Shown here in pieces: positions 54,431 through 63,717 of a stretch of 64,000 nucleotides of DNA. Location: assembly GCA_020846435.1 (NCBI GenBank), contig JADLDY010000001.1:1-64000 (forward strand). Direction: 5' to 3'. Position 1 is the stretch's first letter. Each line of letters begins with the position of its first letter. The notes under the pieces were generated by a model. It saw only the letters and a program-made list of their open reading frames with translations. It was not told the origin of the DNA and ran no database searches. This stretch comes from Deltaproteobacteria bacterium (GTDB lineage: Bacteria > Desulfobacterota > GWC2-55-46). Made by a program: the position numbers and the translations under genes.

Positions 54431-55966
54431 ATGCCCAGGGAGAAGAACACTTTCTACGTCACAACGCCGATCTATTACGTAAACGACGTGCCGCACATAG
54501 GGCACGCTTACACGACTATAGCCGCTGACTTTCTCGCGCGCTTTGCCAGGCTCAAGGGGCTCGATACCTTCTTTCTTACGGGCACCGACGAGCACGGCCA
54601 GAAGGTAGAGAAGGCCGCCGCCGCTTCAAGCATGAGCCCGCAGGATTTTGTCGACAGGGTCGGTGGCCATTACCTCAAGCTCTGGGACAAGCTCGAGATA
54701 TCGAACGACGACTTCATAAGGACTACCGAGGACAGGCACAAAAAGGCCGTCACGGCCCTGTGGAAGACTGTCGCCCAAAAGGGAGATATCTACCTCGGCG
54801 AGTACGAGGACTGGTACTGCACGCCCTGCGAGAGCTTCTGGACCGAAAAGCAGCTTGTCGATATGAAGTGCCCTGACTGCTCAAGGCCCGTTGAGAAGCT
54901 CAAGGAGCAGAGCTATTTTTTCAGGCTCTCGAAATACGGACAGCCCCTTCTCGATCACATCGAAAAGAATCCCGGCTTCATAAAGCCCGATTACAGGAAG
55001 AACGAAATCGTGAACTTCCTCAAAGAGGGCCTGCGCGACCTTTCAGTGAGCCGCACATCTTTCTCCTGGGGCATACCCGTGCCAGGGGATGAAAAGCACG
55101 TCATGTACGTCTGGTTCGACGCTCTCACGAACTACCTCACGGCAACAGGCTACCCGGATGATGCCAGACGCAGTGAAAAATACTGGCCCGCCGACCTGCA
55201 CATAATAGGCAAGGACATACTGCGGTTCCACGCGGTCTACTGGCCAGCATTTCTTTTGTCCGCTGGTCTGCCGCTTCCGAAGCAGGTCTTCGCCCACGGC
55301 TGGTGGACTGTCGACGGCCAGAAGATGAGCAAGTCAAAGGGCAATGTCGTCGACCCTTACGCGACAGCTGAAAAATACGGCGTCGACGCCTTCAGGTACT
55401 TTCTTTTGCGCGAGGTGCCTTTCGGCTTGGACGGAGATTTTTCCGAGAAGGCGCTCGCCGGAAGGATTAACGCCGACCTCGCCAACGACATCGGCAACCT
55501 CCTTTCGAGGTCGGTTACGATGATAGAGAAGTACAGGGACGGCGTTATCCCTTCTGCCGAGCCTTCCGCTGAAAGGGAGGAGCTTGAAGGCAGGGTGAAG
55601 TTCCTTTTCAAGGACCTGCCCCATCAGTTCGAGAAAGCAGTTGAAGAGCTCAACTTCCACGAGGCGCTCTCAAAGGTCTGGGCCATAGTGAAGGAGCTGA
55701 ACGGCTACGTTGACAGGTGCGCGCCCTGGAAGGAGAAGGATGAGTCAACCCTGTCCACCGTGCTCTCGACCCTTGCCGAAAGTTTGAGGATACTGGCGGT
55801 TTACGCCTGGCCTGTCATGCCTGCTTCCGGCCAGAAGATGTGGGAGTCTCTGGGCATCGACAAAAACATAGGCGAGGCCAGATTCGATGAAGCTGTTGTC
55901 TGGGGCTCCACGCTCACGGGCATGAAGATAAGGAAGATGCCGCCTCTTTTCCCGAGGCTCCAGTAA
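54431..55966 (+). CDS. metG: Methionyl-tRNA synthetase
   Basis: 511 residues. HIGH at 22-25 and KMSKS at 298-302 mark the class I active site. One zinc knuckle uses Cys130, Cys133, Cys147 and Cys150. The anticodon domain ends the protein; the optional C-terminal tRNA-binding extension is absent. It starts 6 nt after ricT. Confidence 0.97.
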   Translation: MPREKNTFYVTTPIYYVNDVPHIGHAYTTIAADFLARFARLKGLDTFFLTGTDEHGQKVEKAAAASSMSPQDFVDRVGGHYLKLWDKLEISNDDFIRTTEDRHKKAVTALWKTVAQKGDIYLGEYEDWYCTPCESFWTEKQLVDMKCPDCSRPVEKLKEQSYFFRLSKYGQPLLDHIEKNPGFIKPDYRKNEIVNFLKEGLRDLSVSRTSFSWGIPVPGDEKHVMYVWFDALTNYLTATGYPDDARRSEKYWPADLHIIGKDILRFHAVYWPAFLLSAGLPLPKQVFAHGWWTVDGQKMSKSKGNVVDPYATAEKYGVDAFRYFLLREVPFGLDGDFSEKALAGRINADLANDIGNLLSRSVTMIEKYRDGVIPSAEPSAEREELEGRVKFLFKDLPHQFEKAVEELNFHEALSKVWAIVKELNGYVDRCAPWKEKDESTLSTVLSTLAESLRILAVYAWPVMPASGQKMWESLGIDKNIGEARFDEAVVWGSTLTGMKIRKMPPLFPRLQ

Positions 55967-55969
55967 GCC

Positions 55970-56050
55970 GTCATCACGAGCGAAGCGAAGTGATCTGTTC
56001 TATTCGTTGATTTGAGATTGCTTTGTCGCGGATGCGCTCCTCGCGATGAC
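55970..56050. repeat. Family B inverted-repeat element after metG
   Basis: 81 bp with ends GTCATCACGAG and CTCGCGATGAC (one mismatch) and inner GAAGTGATC / GAGATTGCTTTG segments. It is a diverged relative of the element at 10720-10807. Confidence 0.65.
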
Positions 56051-56112
56051 CCTTGGTTCACTTGAAAAACGAGGGCTGTTTTCGCGGTCCCTTTTTTATT
56101 TTGGAAGGACAC

Positions 56113-57516
56113 ATGGAAAAGACGCTTTTCATAGACACTCACGCGCATCTTGACGACAAGAGGTTCTCGGAAGACCTCGACGCGGTCGTGGCAAGGGCAA
56201 AAGACGCCGGATTAAAGTCGATAATCACTGTCGGCTGCTGGAAAAAGGAAGGCGGCTTTTCTTCGGTTCTTGATGTATTGAAGAAATACGATTCGCTCTG
56301 GCTCGCGCTCGGGGTCCACCCGCACGAGGCAAAGGACGCCGTCGATGATGGTCCCTGGGACGAGATTAAAAAGCTCGCGATGGAGAAGGGCACGAGGCTT
56401 GTCGCCATAGGCGAGACAGGCCTCGACTACCACTACGACCATTCGCCGAGGGACGCCCAGAAAAAGGTCTTCGGTCGGCAGATAGCGCTCGCGAGGGAGC
56501 TCAACTTGCCCCTCATAGTCCACTCGAGGGAAGCTGACGCAGACACCATGGAGATGCTTAAAAGTGAGGGAGCGGCCAATGTCGGCGGGGTCTTCCACTG
56601 CTTCTCAGGTACGAAAGAGGTAGCCAGAGAAGTGATCGACCTTGGCTTTTACCTCTCCTTCACCGGAGTAGTGACCTTCCCGAAGGCTGATGATTTGCGC
56701 TCCGTCGTGAAGGTCGTGCCAATAGAAAAAATGCTTATCGAGACAGATTGTCCGTACCTTGCCCCGTCGCCTCACAGGGGAAAGAGGAACGAGCCGTCTT
56801 TCGTCGTCGAGACGGCAAAAGAGATAGCTAAGATAAAGGGGCTTACAACCGAGGACGTGGCGAGGATAACTACCCTCAACGCCGAAGAGCTCTTCGGCTT
56901 GAGGGGCGAAGAAGAAAAGCCTCAGATAGCCTACCCGATAAGAAAGTCCCTTTACCTCAACATAACCAACAGGTGCTCGAACCACTGCTCTTTTTGCGCC
57001 AAGTTCCAGTCATACACCGTGAAGGGCCATTACCTCAGGTTGAGGCAGGAGCCGGCCTTCGCCGACATAATAGCGGCCATCGGCCCTGACCCTGAGGAAA
57101 AGTACGATGAAGTGGTCTTCTGCGGATTCGGCGAGCCTCTCATAAGGCTTGACGTTGTAAGGCAGGTCGGCATGCACCTCAAAAGGCGCGGCTGCAAGAT
57201 AAGAATAGACACCGACGGCCTTGCGAACCTCGTCCACGGCAGGAATGTCCTGCCTGAGCTGATGTTCGTCGACACGATCTCGGTGAGCCTGAACGCGCCT
57301 GACTCGGCCACGTACCAGAAGCTCATAAAGACGCCCTTTGGCGACGACGCGTACCCGGCGATACTCTATTTCCTCAGGCAGGCGAAGAAGTTCATACCCA
57401 AGGTCATAGCCTCGGCTGTCGCTGTCCCGGGCCTTGACGTCGAGGCGACGAGGAAGGTCGCCGAGGACGAGCTCGGGGTCAAGTTCAGGGTAAGGGAATA
57501 CAACACGGTCGGTTAG
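56113..57516 (+). CDS. TatD-family hydrolase fused to radical SAM domain
   Basis: 467 residues from the ATG at 56113, preceded by GGAAGGA. Residues 1-265 are TatD (DTHAHLD with metal ligands His10 and His12; GETGLDYHYD; VHSREA; FHCFSG; ETDCPYLAPSPHRG). A radical SAM domain begins at about 280, with CSNHCSFC (Cys288, Cys292, Cys295) for the 4Fe-4S cluster and FCGFGEP binding SAM. TatD is a metal-dependent nuclease. TatD-linked radical SAM proteins are known as neighbours or fusions; the substrate is unknown. Confidence 0.88.
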   Translation: MEKTLFIDTHAHLDDKRFSEDLDAVVARAKDAGLKSIITVGCWKKEGGFSSVLDVLKKYDSLWLALGVHPHEAKDAVDDGPWDEIKKLAMEKGTRLVAIGETGLDYHYDHSPRDAQKKVFGRQIALARELNLPLIVHSREADADTMEMLKSEGAANVGGVFHCFSGTKEVAREVIDLGFYLSFTGVVTFPKADDLRSVVKVVPIEKMLIETDCPYLAPSPHRGKRNEPSFVVETAKEIAKIKGLTTEDVARITTLNAEELFGLRGEEEKPQIAYPIRKSLYLNITNRCSNHCSFCAKFQSYTVKGHYLRLRQEPAFADIIAAIGPDPEEKYDEVVFCGFGEPLIRLDVVRQVGMHLKRRGCKIRIDTDGLANLVHGRNVLPELMFVDTISVSLNAPDSATYQKLIKTPFGDDAYPAILYFLRQAKKFIPKVIASAVAVPGLDVEATRKVAEDELGVKFRVREYNTVG

Positions 57517-57524
57517 CCGTATAA

Positions 57525-58019
57525 ATGAACCCAATCAAAGACAGGTCGAGCCTCCTTTACATACTCCTGCCCCTGTGGCTTCTGGCGTCCTATGGCGTCC
57601 TGAAGGCCGAATGGGTCTCCGTCAATTTCCTCTCAACTGTAATGTTCGACTCGAAAGCTAAAGAGTCTCTTACGCAAAAACCCATAGACAGGCTCGCCTT
57701 GAAGGCCGAAGAGATCGCTCCTCCCGGCTCAAGGGTCTTTTTCTTTGACCCGTACCCCTGGGACAGCCCGGTCGGAGGTTTTTACGCCGGCAGGCTCAGG
57801 TACCAGCTCTACCACAGGGAATTGAAAGTCATAAGCCCGCTCGATGAGTTCGACCACAGGTCCATGAAGCCGGGCGACTTCGCCGTCTTCATCTGGCCTG
57901 ACGCAGTGGCGCAGATTGAAAAGGACCTCGTATCGCTTGCCGGAATGGAAGAAGCATACAGGCACGTTGACGCCAGGGGCAGCCAGTCTGTTTACATGGT
58001 TTCGGGGGGCGGCAGATGA
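57525..58019 (+). CDS. Hypothetical single-pass membrane protein
   Basis: 164 residues: one N-terminal helix (about 10-26), then a soluble, probably periplasmic domain (LALKAEEIAPPGSRVFFFDPYPWDSPVGGFYAGRLRYQLYHRELKVISPLDEF). No family recognised, though the layout resembles the soluble tails of GT-C-type membrane glycosyltransferases. It overlaps the next gene by 4 nt, and that gene overlaps the third by 4 nt, so the three form one translation unit. Confidence 0.65.
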   Translation: MNPIKDRSSLLYILLPLWLLASYGVLKAEWVSVNFLSTVMFDSKAKESLTQKPIDRLALKAEEIAPPGSRVFFFDPYPWDSPVGGFYAGRLRYQLYHRELKVISPLDEFDHRSMKPGDFAVFIWPDAVAQIEKDLVSLAGMEEAYRHVDARGSQSVYMVSGGGR

Positions 58020-59419
58020 TGCTCCTGAAGGCAGTCCTCGGAAGCCTCCTTTTTTTCCTGGCGGGCCATGTCGTCCTCAAATTCCTCGACAGGAGGAGCG
58101 AGGCTGCCTTCGGCCCTCTCTCTTATGCCGGGGTCTCCTTCATGCTCGGGCTCGGGGCAATAAGCCTCCAGATGTTCTTCTATTCCCTCGTTTCCATACA
58201 GTTCGGGGCTTTTCTTATATCTGCTCCGTGGGTCGTTCTCGGCGTTGCCATGCTCTTCATGAAGGCCTTCACGAGGACCGGCTTCACTCTCGACGGGCAA
58301 AAGCTCGGCTGGTTTGGAGCCGTTCTCTTTGCCGTCATACTCTCGCAGGTCTTCTACTCGTTCGCCTACGCTCTCACCATGCCCTTGAGCGGTTGGGACG
58401 CGCTGTTCATTTGGTTCGTGAAGGCGAGGGCGTTCTTCCTCGACAGGTCGGTAGAGGCGGCCTTTCTCACTGACCCGGTCTATGTGCAAGACCACCCTGA
58501 TTATCCTCTGCTTGTGCCTCTGGCTGTCTCGTGGATATACACGGCGATAGGGGCAGCGCAGGAGGAGGCGGGCAAAATAATATACCCGCTGCAGTTCGCG
58601 GCCCTCCTGTCGCTCATGCATTACGGCGTGAGGAAGCTCACCGGCTCAAGGACTACGGGCCTTCTTTTCACGGCCCTTCTCGCGCTCACGCCTGTGGTAC
58701 TCGTGCACGCGGCGGGCTTCCCCGTTCAGATAGACTCCGGGTACACCGGAAAAGACATGACAGGCTACGCCGACCTCGCGCTCTGCGCCTATTTCCTCGC
58801 CTCAGGGATCTTCATACTCCTTTTCGCGAAAGAAGGGAGAAGCCTGTTCGCGTTCATCGCTTCGTTCATGCTCGCAGGCGGCGCGTGGACAAAGAACGAG
58901 GGGCTCACCTTCGCGCTCCTCGGCTTTCTCGCCCTGTGCGTTATCGCGCTACTGAACAAGAGGGGGGGCTTGCGCTCCCTTGCCATCTCACTCTTGCCGC
59001 TTGCGCTCTTCATCCTGCCGTGGTCAATCTACAAGGCTGTCCACGGGCTCGGCAACGAGTACGTGCAGACTATGGGGCCTGCCGTATTCTTTTCGAATAT
59101 ATCGAGGCTTGCCTCGATAATCCCGTATGTCGCTGACTTCATGTTCCTGAAGCCCGGCGTCATAGGACTTGCGTGGTGGGCTTACGCCATAACCGCTGTT
59201 CTGGGTTTTAAACGCATGCTGGCTGACAAAACGATTGTGCTCCACTGGCTCATACTCGGACAGCTTGGCATCTATATTTTTGTGTACACCATAACTCCCC
59301 TTGATTTAAAATGGCACCTCGCCACATCGGTCGACAGGCTCCTCATGCAGCTCATTGCGCTCGCCATGCTGGCCGCGGCCGCCTGTCTCGGCAATCTCGC
59401 TGGGTGTAAAGGCAGATGA
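58016..59419 (+). CDS. Polytopic GT-C-like membrane protein
   Basis: 467 residues with about eleven helices. A first periplasmic loop holds SGWDALFIWFVKARAFF and DHPDYPLLVPLAVSWIY; another has KDMTGYADLALCAYFLASG; then GAWTKNEGL. The WD-(IF)-(W)-..KA and HPDYP motifs are found in putative GT-C glycosyltransferases that use polyprenyl-phosphate sugars. It is probably an envelope glycan or glycolipid transferase at the inner membrane. The acceptor is unknown. Confidence 0.6.
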   Translation: MMLLKAVLGSLLFFLAGHVVLKFLDRRSEAAFGPLSYAGVSFMLGLGAISLQMFFYSLVSIQFGAFLISAPWVVLGVAMLFMKAFTRTGFTLDGQKLGWFGAVLFAVILSQVFYSFAYALTMPLSGWDALFIWFVKARAFFLDRSVEAAFLTDPVYVQDHPDYPLLVPLAVSWIYTAIGAAQEEAGKIIYPLQFAALLSLMHYGVRKLTGSRTTGLLFTALLALTPVVLVHAAGFPVQIDSGYTGKDMTGYADLALCAYFLASGIFILLFAKEGRSLFAFIASFMLAGGAWTKNEGLTFALLGFLALCVIALLNKRGGLRSLAISLLPLALFILPWSIYKAVHGLGNEYVQTMGPAVFFSNISRLASIIPYVADFMFLKPGVIGLAWWAYAITAVLGFKRMLADKTIVLHWLILGQLGIYIFVYTITPLDLKWHLATSVDRLLMQLIALAMLAAAACLGNLAGCKGR

Positions 59420-61218
59420 TAAAGAAGATTACAGTTGCCGTTATCATTTTCGCCATCTTCTGGCTTGTGGTCCTCGGCCTCTCGGGCAGCCTTTCCTCCG
59501 GCTTTCATCTCACGGACGACCATCAGATAATAGGCTTTTCAAAGAGCCTCAAGACTTCCGCCTTAGTCGATCAGGCGATCGATTACATCAGGGGCGACAT
59601 CGCGACCAAGGGCAGGTTCCTCCCGCTCTATGACTTCCACAGGCTCATAGAGGTCAAGCTCTTTGGCACAGACTTCTTTCTCTGGGCCGTCTACGGCTGG
59701 CTCCTTGCCGCGATAGCTTCCTCGTGTTTCGCGGCCTTCATGCTCTTGTCAGGCTTTTCGCTTGTTGAGGCTCTCCTTTTTCCGCTCTTGCTCTTCCTGG
59801 GCTTCCAGTCTGGCGTCTGGTGGAGGTTCGGCACAGCCGAGACGATAGGCATGCCGCTTTTATCTTTCATGCTCGTAGTCTCGGCCATCGCCGCGAAGAG
59901 GCAGTCTGCCATCCTCGACGCTCTCTTTGTCATCTTCGGGATAATGCTGATGCTCTCGAAGGAGGCGTTCATACTCTTTATCCCGGCGGCTGTGTTCCTG
60001 CGGATATGGGCGCACCAGATGATAAACAACGCGGGATGGGCCAGGGCCGTCATGAGCTCGCTCGTGCCGGGTATCGCGCTCCTCGCGCTGGCTGGAGCTG
60101 ACATTGTTTTCATAAAGTTCTTCGTCGGCACGACGGGCATGGGATACGCCGGCTACGAGGGGTTCAGCGCGGGGCCCTTTTTGTCCGCGCTAGTCAATTA
60201 CCTGTACGCATCCCACGCGTGGCTTGCGCTTGTCGGGCTCGTCCTGTTCATGGCTGAAAGGCCCGGCTCAAGGGGCTATGGCGCGCTCTTGCCGGTCTTC
60301 TTCTTTTTCTGTATCGCGCTCCTTCCGCAGGCTCTGCTCCACGCGAAATCCGGCGCCGGTGAAAGGTATCTGCTGCCGGGCGTCTTCGGCCCTGTCTTCG
60401 CGGTGGTCTGTCTCATGCGCCTCATGCGGGAGCCGGTGAAGACGCAAGGCCGCGCTTCATTTGCGCGCGCTCTCGTATTTTGGGCTGTCGCGGCGGCGGC
60501 CGTTGTTTTCCTCGGTTCGTACATGATGAAGAGCCCCAAGTTCATGATAACCTTCACGCTCGAGAACCTGACCCTCCTTTCAGACGTTGAGCAGGTCCCG
60601 GCAGTTTCATATTTTGCCGCCTGGGTCCACAAGTGGGTGAGGCTACTTTTCCCCTGGCCGCTTGTCGCGCTCGCTGTAATCTCGGTCTTTGTCCTAAAAG
60701 CCGGCAGGGGAGCGCCCTCTCTCCTGACGAGGAGTTTTTTCCTCGGAGCCGCGGCCCTCTTCGCCGTGCTCCTGGGCTTCTCCGTGACCATTGACAACGC
60801 CTTTCATTCGGCTTTCCAGGGAAGGATGACAGGCGCGTGGCTTGAGTCGATAAAGGAGAACACGGCCAAGGACGACGCCATACTCGTCGTTGCCGACCCC
60901 GCCATGAACAACGAATGGGCGATGTCCCTGAAGACTTATCTCAATATCGAGACAGGCCGCGCTAACCTCTACGCTTATCCGGTGCTGACAAAGCCCGCGT
61001 ACACGCCGTTTGAAAAGACCCTCATGGACTCTTTCGGCTCGATATACGTCGGAAGGGGCCTGGCCCAGCTGAGCGCGCCGGATGAGGTGAAGGCTGTCGT
61101 TATCTTCCCCGAAGCCGAGGACGCTTTTCTTGCTTCTTCAGCCGGCTGGTTTAATGCGGCCTATTACAAAAAGTACGTCAACATGTACGGGTTCGTCAGC
61201 TATTACAGGCTCCAGTGA
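59416..61218 (+). CDS. Large polytopic membrane protein, GT-C-like
   Basis: 600 residues. A first helix (6-25) is followed by a loop LTDDHQIIGFSKSL...RFLPLYDFHRLIEVKLFG, whose acidic DDH may be the GT-C catalytic motif. About ten more helices follow and a soluble C-terminal domain of about 125 residues. The C-terminal pattern (SIKENTAKDDAILVVADPAMNNEW) resembles the domain of the first gene in this trio. Probably acts with the preceding two proteins. Confidence 0.6.
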   Translation: MIKKITVAVIIFAIFWLVVLGLSGSLSSGFHLTDDHQIIGFSKSLKTSALVDQAIDYIRGDIATKGRFLPLYDFHRLIEVKLFGTDFFLWAVYGWLLAAIASSCFAAFMLLSGFSLVEALLFPLLLFLGFQSGVWWRFGTAETIGMPLLSFMLVVSAIAAKRQSAILDALFVIFGIMLMLSKEAFILFIPAAVFLRIWAHQMINNAGWARAVMSSLVPGIALLALAGADIVFIKFFVGTTGMGYAGYEGFSAGPFLSALVNYLYASHAWLALVGLVLFMAERPGSRGYGALLPVFFFFCIALLPQALLHAKSGAGERYLLPGVFGPVFAVVCLMRLMREPVKTQGRASFARALVFWAVAAAAVVFLGSYMMKSPKFMITFTLENLTLLSDVEQVPAVSYFAAWVHKWVRLLFPWPLVALAVISVFVLKAGRGAPSLLTRSFFLGAAALFAVLLGFSVTIDNAFHSAFQGRMTGAWLESIKENTAKDDAILVVADPAMNNEWAMSLKTYLNIETGRANLYAYPVLTKPAYTPFEKTLMDSFGSIYVGRGLAQLSAPDEVKAVVIFPEAEDAFLASSAGWFNAAYYKKYVNMYGFVSYYRLQ

Positions 61219-61261
61219 GTTTTACCCGGCCTTTCCCCCTTTCCTGAAAAATTATCATCTT

Positions 61262-61290
61262 TTGACACTAATCACCCTAAATGCTATTCT
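61262..61290 (+). promoter_or_regulatory. Sigma-70-like promoter of era
   Basis: TTGACA (61262-61267), 17-bp spacer, TATTCT (61285-61290), 56 nt before the era ATG, which has AAGGACGG. Confidence 0.65.
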
Positions 61291-61345
61291 GAGTGCGCGG
61301 GAGCCAATGGGCTTACGCGGAGTAAACTTTTGAAAAGGACGGAAA

Positions 61346-62224
61346 ATGGCTTTCAGGTCAGGCTTCATATCAATAATCGGCAGGCCGAACGCCGGGAAAT
61401 CCACGCTCCTTAACAGGATAACCGGCGAGAAGATATCCATAGTCTCGCCAAAGCCGCAGACTACGAGAAACTCGATAAGGGGCATATTCAACAGGCCGGA
61501 TTGTCAGATAGTCTTCATCGACACGCCCGGCATACACAAGGGCAAGGGGCTCCTCAACGAGTTCATGGTAAAGGAGGCTGTCTCCTCCCTTTCGGACGTC
61601 GACGCGGTCGTTCTCCTCGTAGAGGCTGAAAAGCCTGTGTCAGATGACGACCGGCTTGTGCTGGAAGCTGTCAAGGGGCTCTCCTGCCCTGTCATACTCG
61701 GCATCAACAAGGTGGACAGCGTCGACAAGCGCCAGATCCTTCCCATCATAGACGAGTATTCTAAGGCCTACGCCTTCAGAGAGATAATCCCCATCTCCGC
61801 GTTGAAGGGCGAGGGGGTCGAACTCCTCGTGAATACCCTTACCGCTCTCATGCCGGAAGGGCCCAAGTACTTTCCGGACGACTCGGTCACAGACCTGCCC
61901 GAGAGGTTCATAGTCGCGGAGATGGTAAGGGAGAAGGTCTTTTTGTACGCGAGGGAAGAGGTGCCGTATTCAGCCGCAGTGACGGTCGACAAGTTCACCG
62001 AGAAGAAGGATATCATCTCGATCTCCGCGACGATAAGCGTCGAGCGCGAGTCGCAAAAGGGCATAATCATAGGCAAGGGCGGCTCGATGCTCAAAAAGAT
62101 AGGCTCGTCCGCGAGGACCGAGATAGAAGGGCTCCTCGGCAAGAAGGTTTTCCTCGAGCTCTTTGTCAAGGTAAGCAAGGAGTGGACGAGGAAGCCGGAC
62201 GCTCTCAAGGACTTCGGGTATTAG
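61346..62224 (+). CDS. era: GTPase Era
   Basis: 292 residues. G1 GRPNAGKS (12-19), the switch segment PKPQTTRNSIRGI, DTPGIHKG, NKVD and a C-terminal KH domain with IIGKGGSMLKKIG. Era binds the 3' end of 16S rRNA in 30S assembly. It has its own promoter; der follows after a repeat. Confidence 0.96.
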   Translation: MAFRSGFISIIGRPNAGKSTLLNRITGEKISIVSPKPQTTRNSIRGIFNRPDCQIVFIDTPGIHKGKGLLNEFMVKEAVSSLSDVDAVVLLVEAEKPVSDDDRLVLEAVKGLSCPVILGINKVDSVDKRQILPIIDEYSKAYAFREIIPISALKGEGVELLVNTLTALMPEGPKYFPDDSVTDLPERFIVAEMVREKVFLYAREEVPYSAAVTVDKFTEKKDIISISATISVERESQKGIIIGKGGSMLKKIGSSARTEIEGLLGKKVFLELFVKVSKEWTRKPDALKDFGY

Positions 62225-62347
62225 CAGACCGCCCAAAAAGTCCATCTGTTTTGGTGTCTTTGTCGTTCGGCATTGCGGCGTACACATAAAGCACGCCTCA
62301 TGCCTCGCTCCTCGACGAGAAGCATCTGGAGCTTTTTGAGCAGCCTG
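62225..62347. repeat. Family A repeat between era and der
   Basis: 123 bp with ends CAGACCGCCCAAAAAGTCC and GAGCTTTTTGAGCAGCCTG and the central GCGGCGTAC...GCACGCC dyad, more diverged than the copies at 24278 and 37931. It begins immediately after the era stop. Confidence 0.8.
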
Positions 62348-62402
62348 TATAAGATATTTCTTTAGCAATCCGGTCTAAATTGAAAGGAAACAGCAGGACT
62401 GA

Positions 62403-63713
62403 ATGAAGCCAATAGTAGCGGTGGTCGGAAGGCCGAATGTCGGAAAATCGACCCTCTTCAACAAGATACTGGGGAAAAAGAAGGCCATAGTCCATGACCA
62501 GCCCGGAGTCACGCGCGATCTCAACTACGCCGACACCGAGGAGCTGGGACGCAGCTTTACGCTCGTCGACACCGGCGGGTTCGAGCCCGACGCCGGGAAC
62601 ATAATAACAAAGCAGGTCAGGGACCAGGCGAGGCTCGCTATCGAGGACGCCGACGTCATAGTCTTCGTGATGGACGCGAGGGTCGGGCTCACTCCGCAGG
62701 ACACGGAGCTCGTCGACATGCTCCGTCGCGCGGGAAAGCCGGTCATATATGTGGCCAACAAGATAGACACGCCCAGGCAGGCCGCGCTCGTCGCTGATTT
62801 CTACTCGCTTGGAGTGGACGAGATAATGGGCGTCTCAGCCGAGCACGGTCTGGGCATAACAGAGCTTCTTGACGAGATATTGAAGAGGCTCCCTGAAAGG
62901 GACGAGCCTCCTATCGATGAGGAGAGGATAAAGGTCGCTATAGTCGGCAGGCCCAACGTCGGCAAGTCTTCTCTTCTGAACCGCCTCATCGGCAAATCCA
63001 GGTCTATCGTGAGCGACATCGCGGGCACGACGCGCGACTCTGTCGACACCCCGGTCGACCTTGACGGCAGGCAGTATCTTTTCATCGACACCGCGGGCAT
63101 AAGGAAGAAGAGCAAGGTGAGCCTTACGGTAGAGTCCTATTCGGTCATGGAGGCCATAAGGTCGATAGAGCGGTGCGACGTCGCCCTCCTCCTTGTCGAC
63201 GGCAAGGAAGGCGTCATGACGCAGGACGAAAAAATTGCCGGGATAATAGAGGACCGCAAGAAGTGCTGCGCGGTTATCGTCAACAAGTGGGACCTCGCTG
63301 AGAAGGACACCCACACGGTCGAGTACGCGAAGGAGACGCTCAGAAATAAGCTCCCCTTTATCGCCTACGCCCCGGTGTTATTCACCTCGGCCCTCACTGG
63401 CCAGAGGGTCCCGAAGGTATTGGAGACCGTCTCCGACCTCTTTGAGAGGGGCAGGTCCAAGGTCGCTACATCGGCACTGAACTCTGCGCTTGAGTCGATA
63501 GTGGCGAGAAAACACCCGCCAGCCTCAAGAGGCAGGGAAGTGAAGTTCTACTACATGACGCAGGTCGGAGTCCTCCCCCCGACTTTCCTCATATTCTGCA
63601 ACCACCCGGACGGAGTGGAAGACTCTTACGTGCGCTTCCTGACCTCGTCTCTCAGGGACGCCCTCGGCATGGACGGCATACCCTTGAGGGTCGTATTCAA
63701 ACAGAGGCACTGA
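62403..63713 (+). CDS. der: GTPase Der (EngA)
   Basis: 436 residues with two GTPase domains: P-loops GRPNVGKS at 9-16 and 182-189, switch motifs PGVTRDL and AGTTRDS, and NKID and NKWD specificity motifs; a KH-like C-terminal domain ends in ..RVVFKQRH. It acts in 50S subunit assembly. Confidence 0.97.
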   Translation: MKPIVAVVGRPNVGKSTLFNKILGKKKAIVHDQPGVTRDLNYADTEELGRSFTLVDTGGFEPDAGNIITKQVRDQARLAIEDADVIVFVMDARVGLTPQDTELVDMLRRAGKPVIYVANKIDTPRQAALVADFYSLGVDEIMGVSAEHGLGITELLDEILKRLPERDEPPIDEERIKVAIVGRPNVGKSSLLNRLIGKSRSIVSDIAGTTRDSVDTPVDLDGRQYLFIDTAGIRKKSKVSLTVESYSVMEAIRSIERCDVALLLVDGKEGVMTQDEKIAGIIEDRKKCCAVIVNKWDLAEKDTHTVEYAKETLRNKLPFIAYAPVLFTSALTGQRVPKVLETVSDLFERGRSKVATSALNSALESIVARKHPPASRGREVKFYYMTQVGVLPPTFLIFCNHPDGVEDSYVRFLTSSLRDALGMDGIPLRVVFKQRH

Positions 63714-63717
63714 ACAG

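Noticed and set aside
53828-54595. Long minus-strand open frame opposite the ricT tail and metG
   Set aside because: Low-complexity antisense of the Arg/Pro/Gly repeats; it overlaps the metG start and has no signals.
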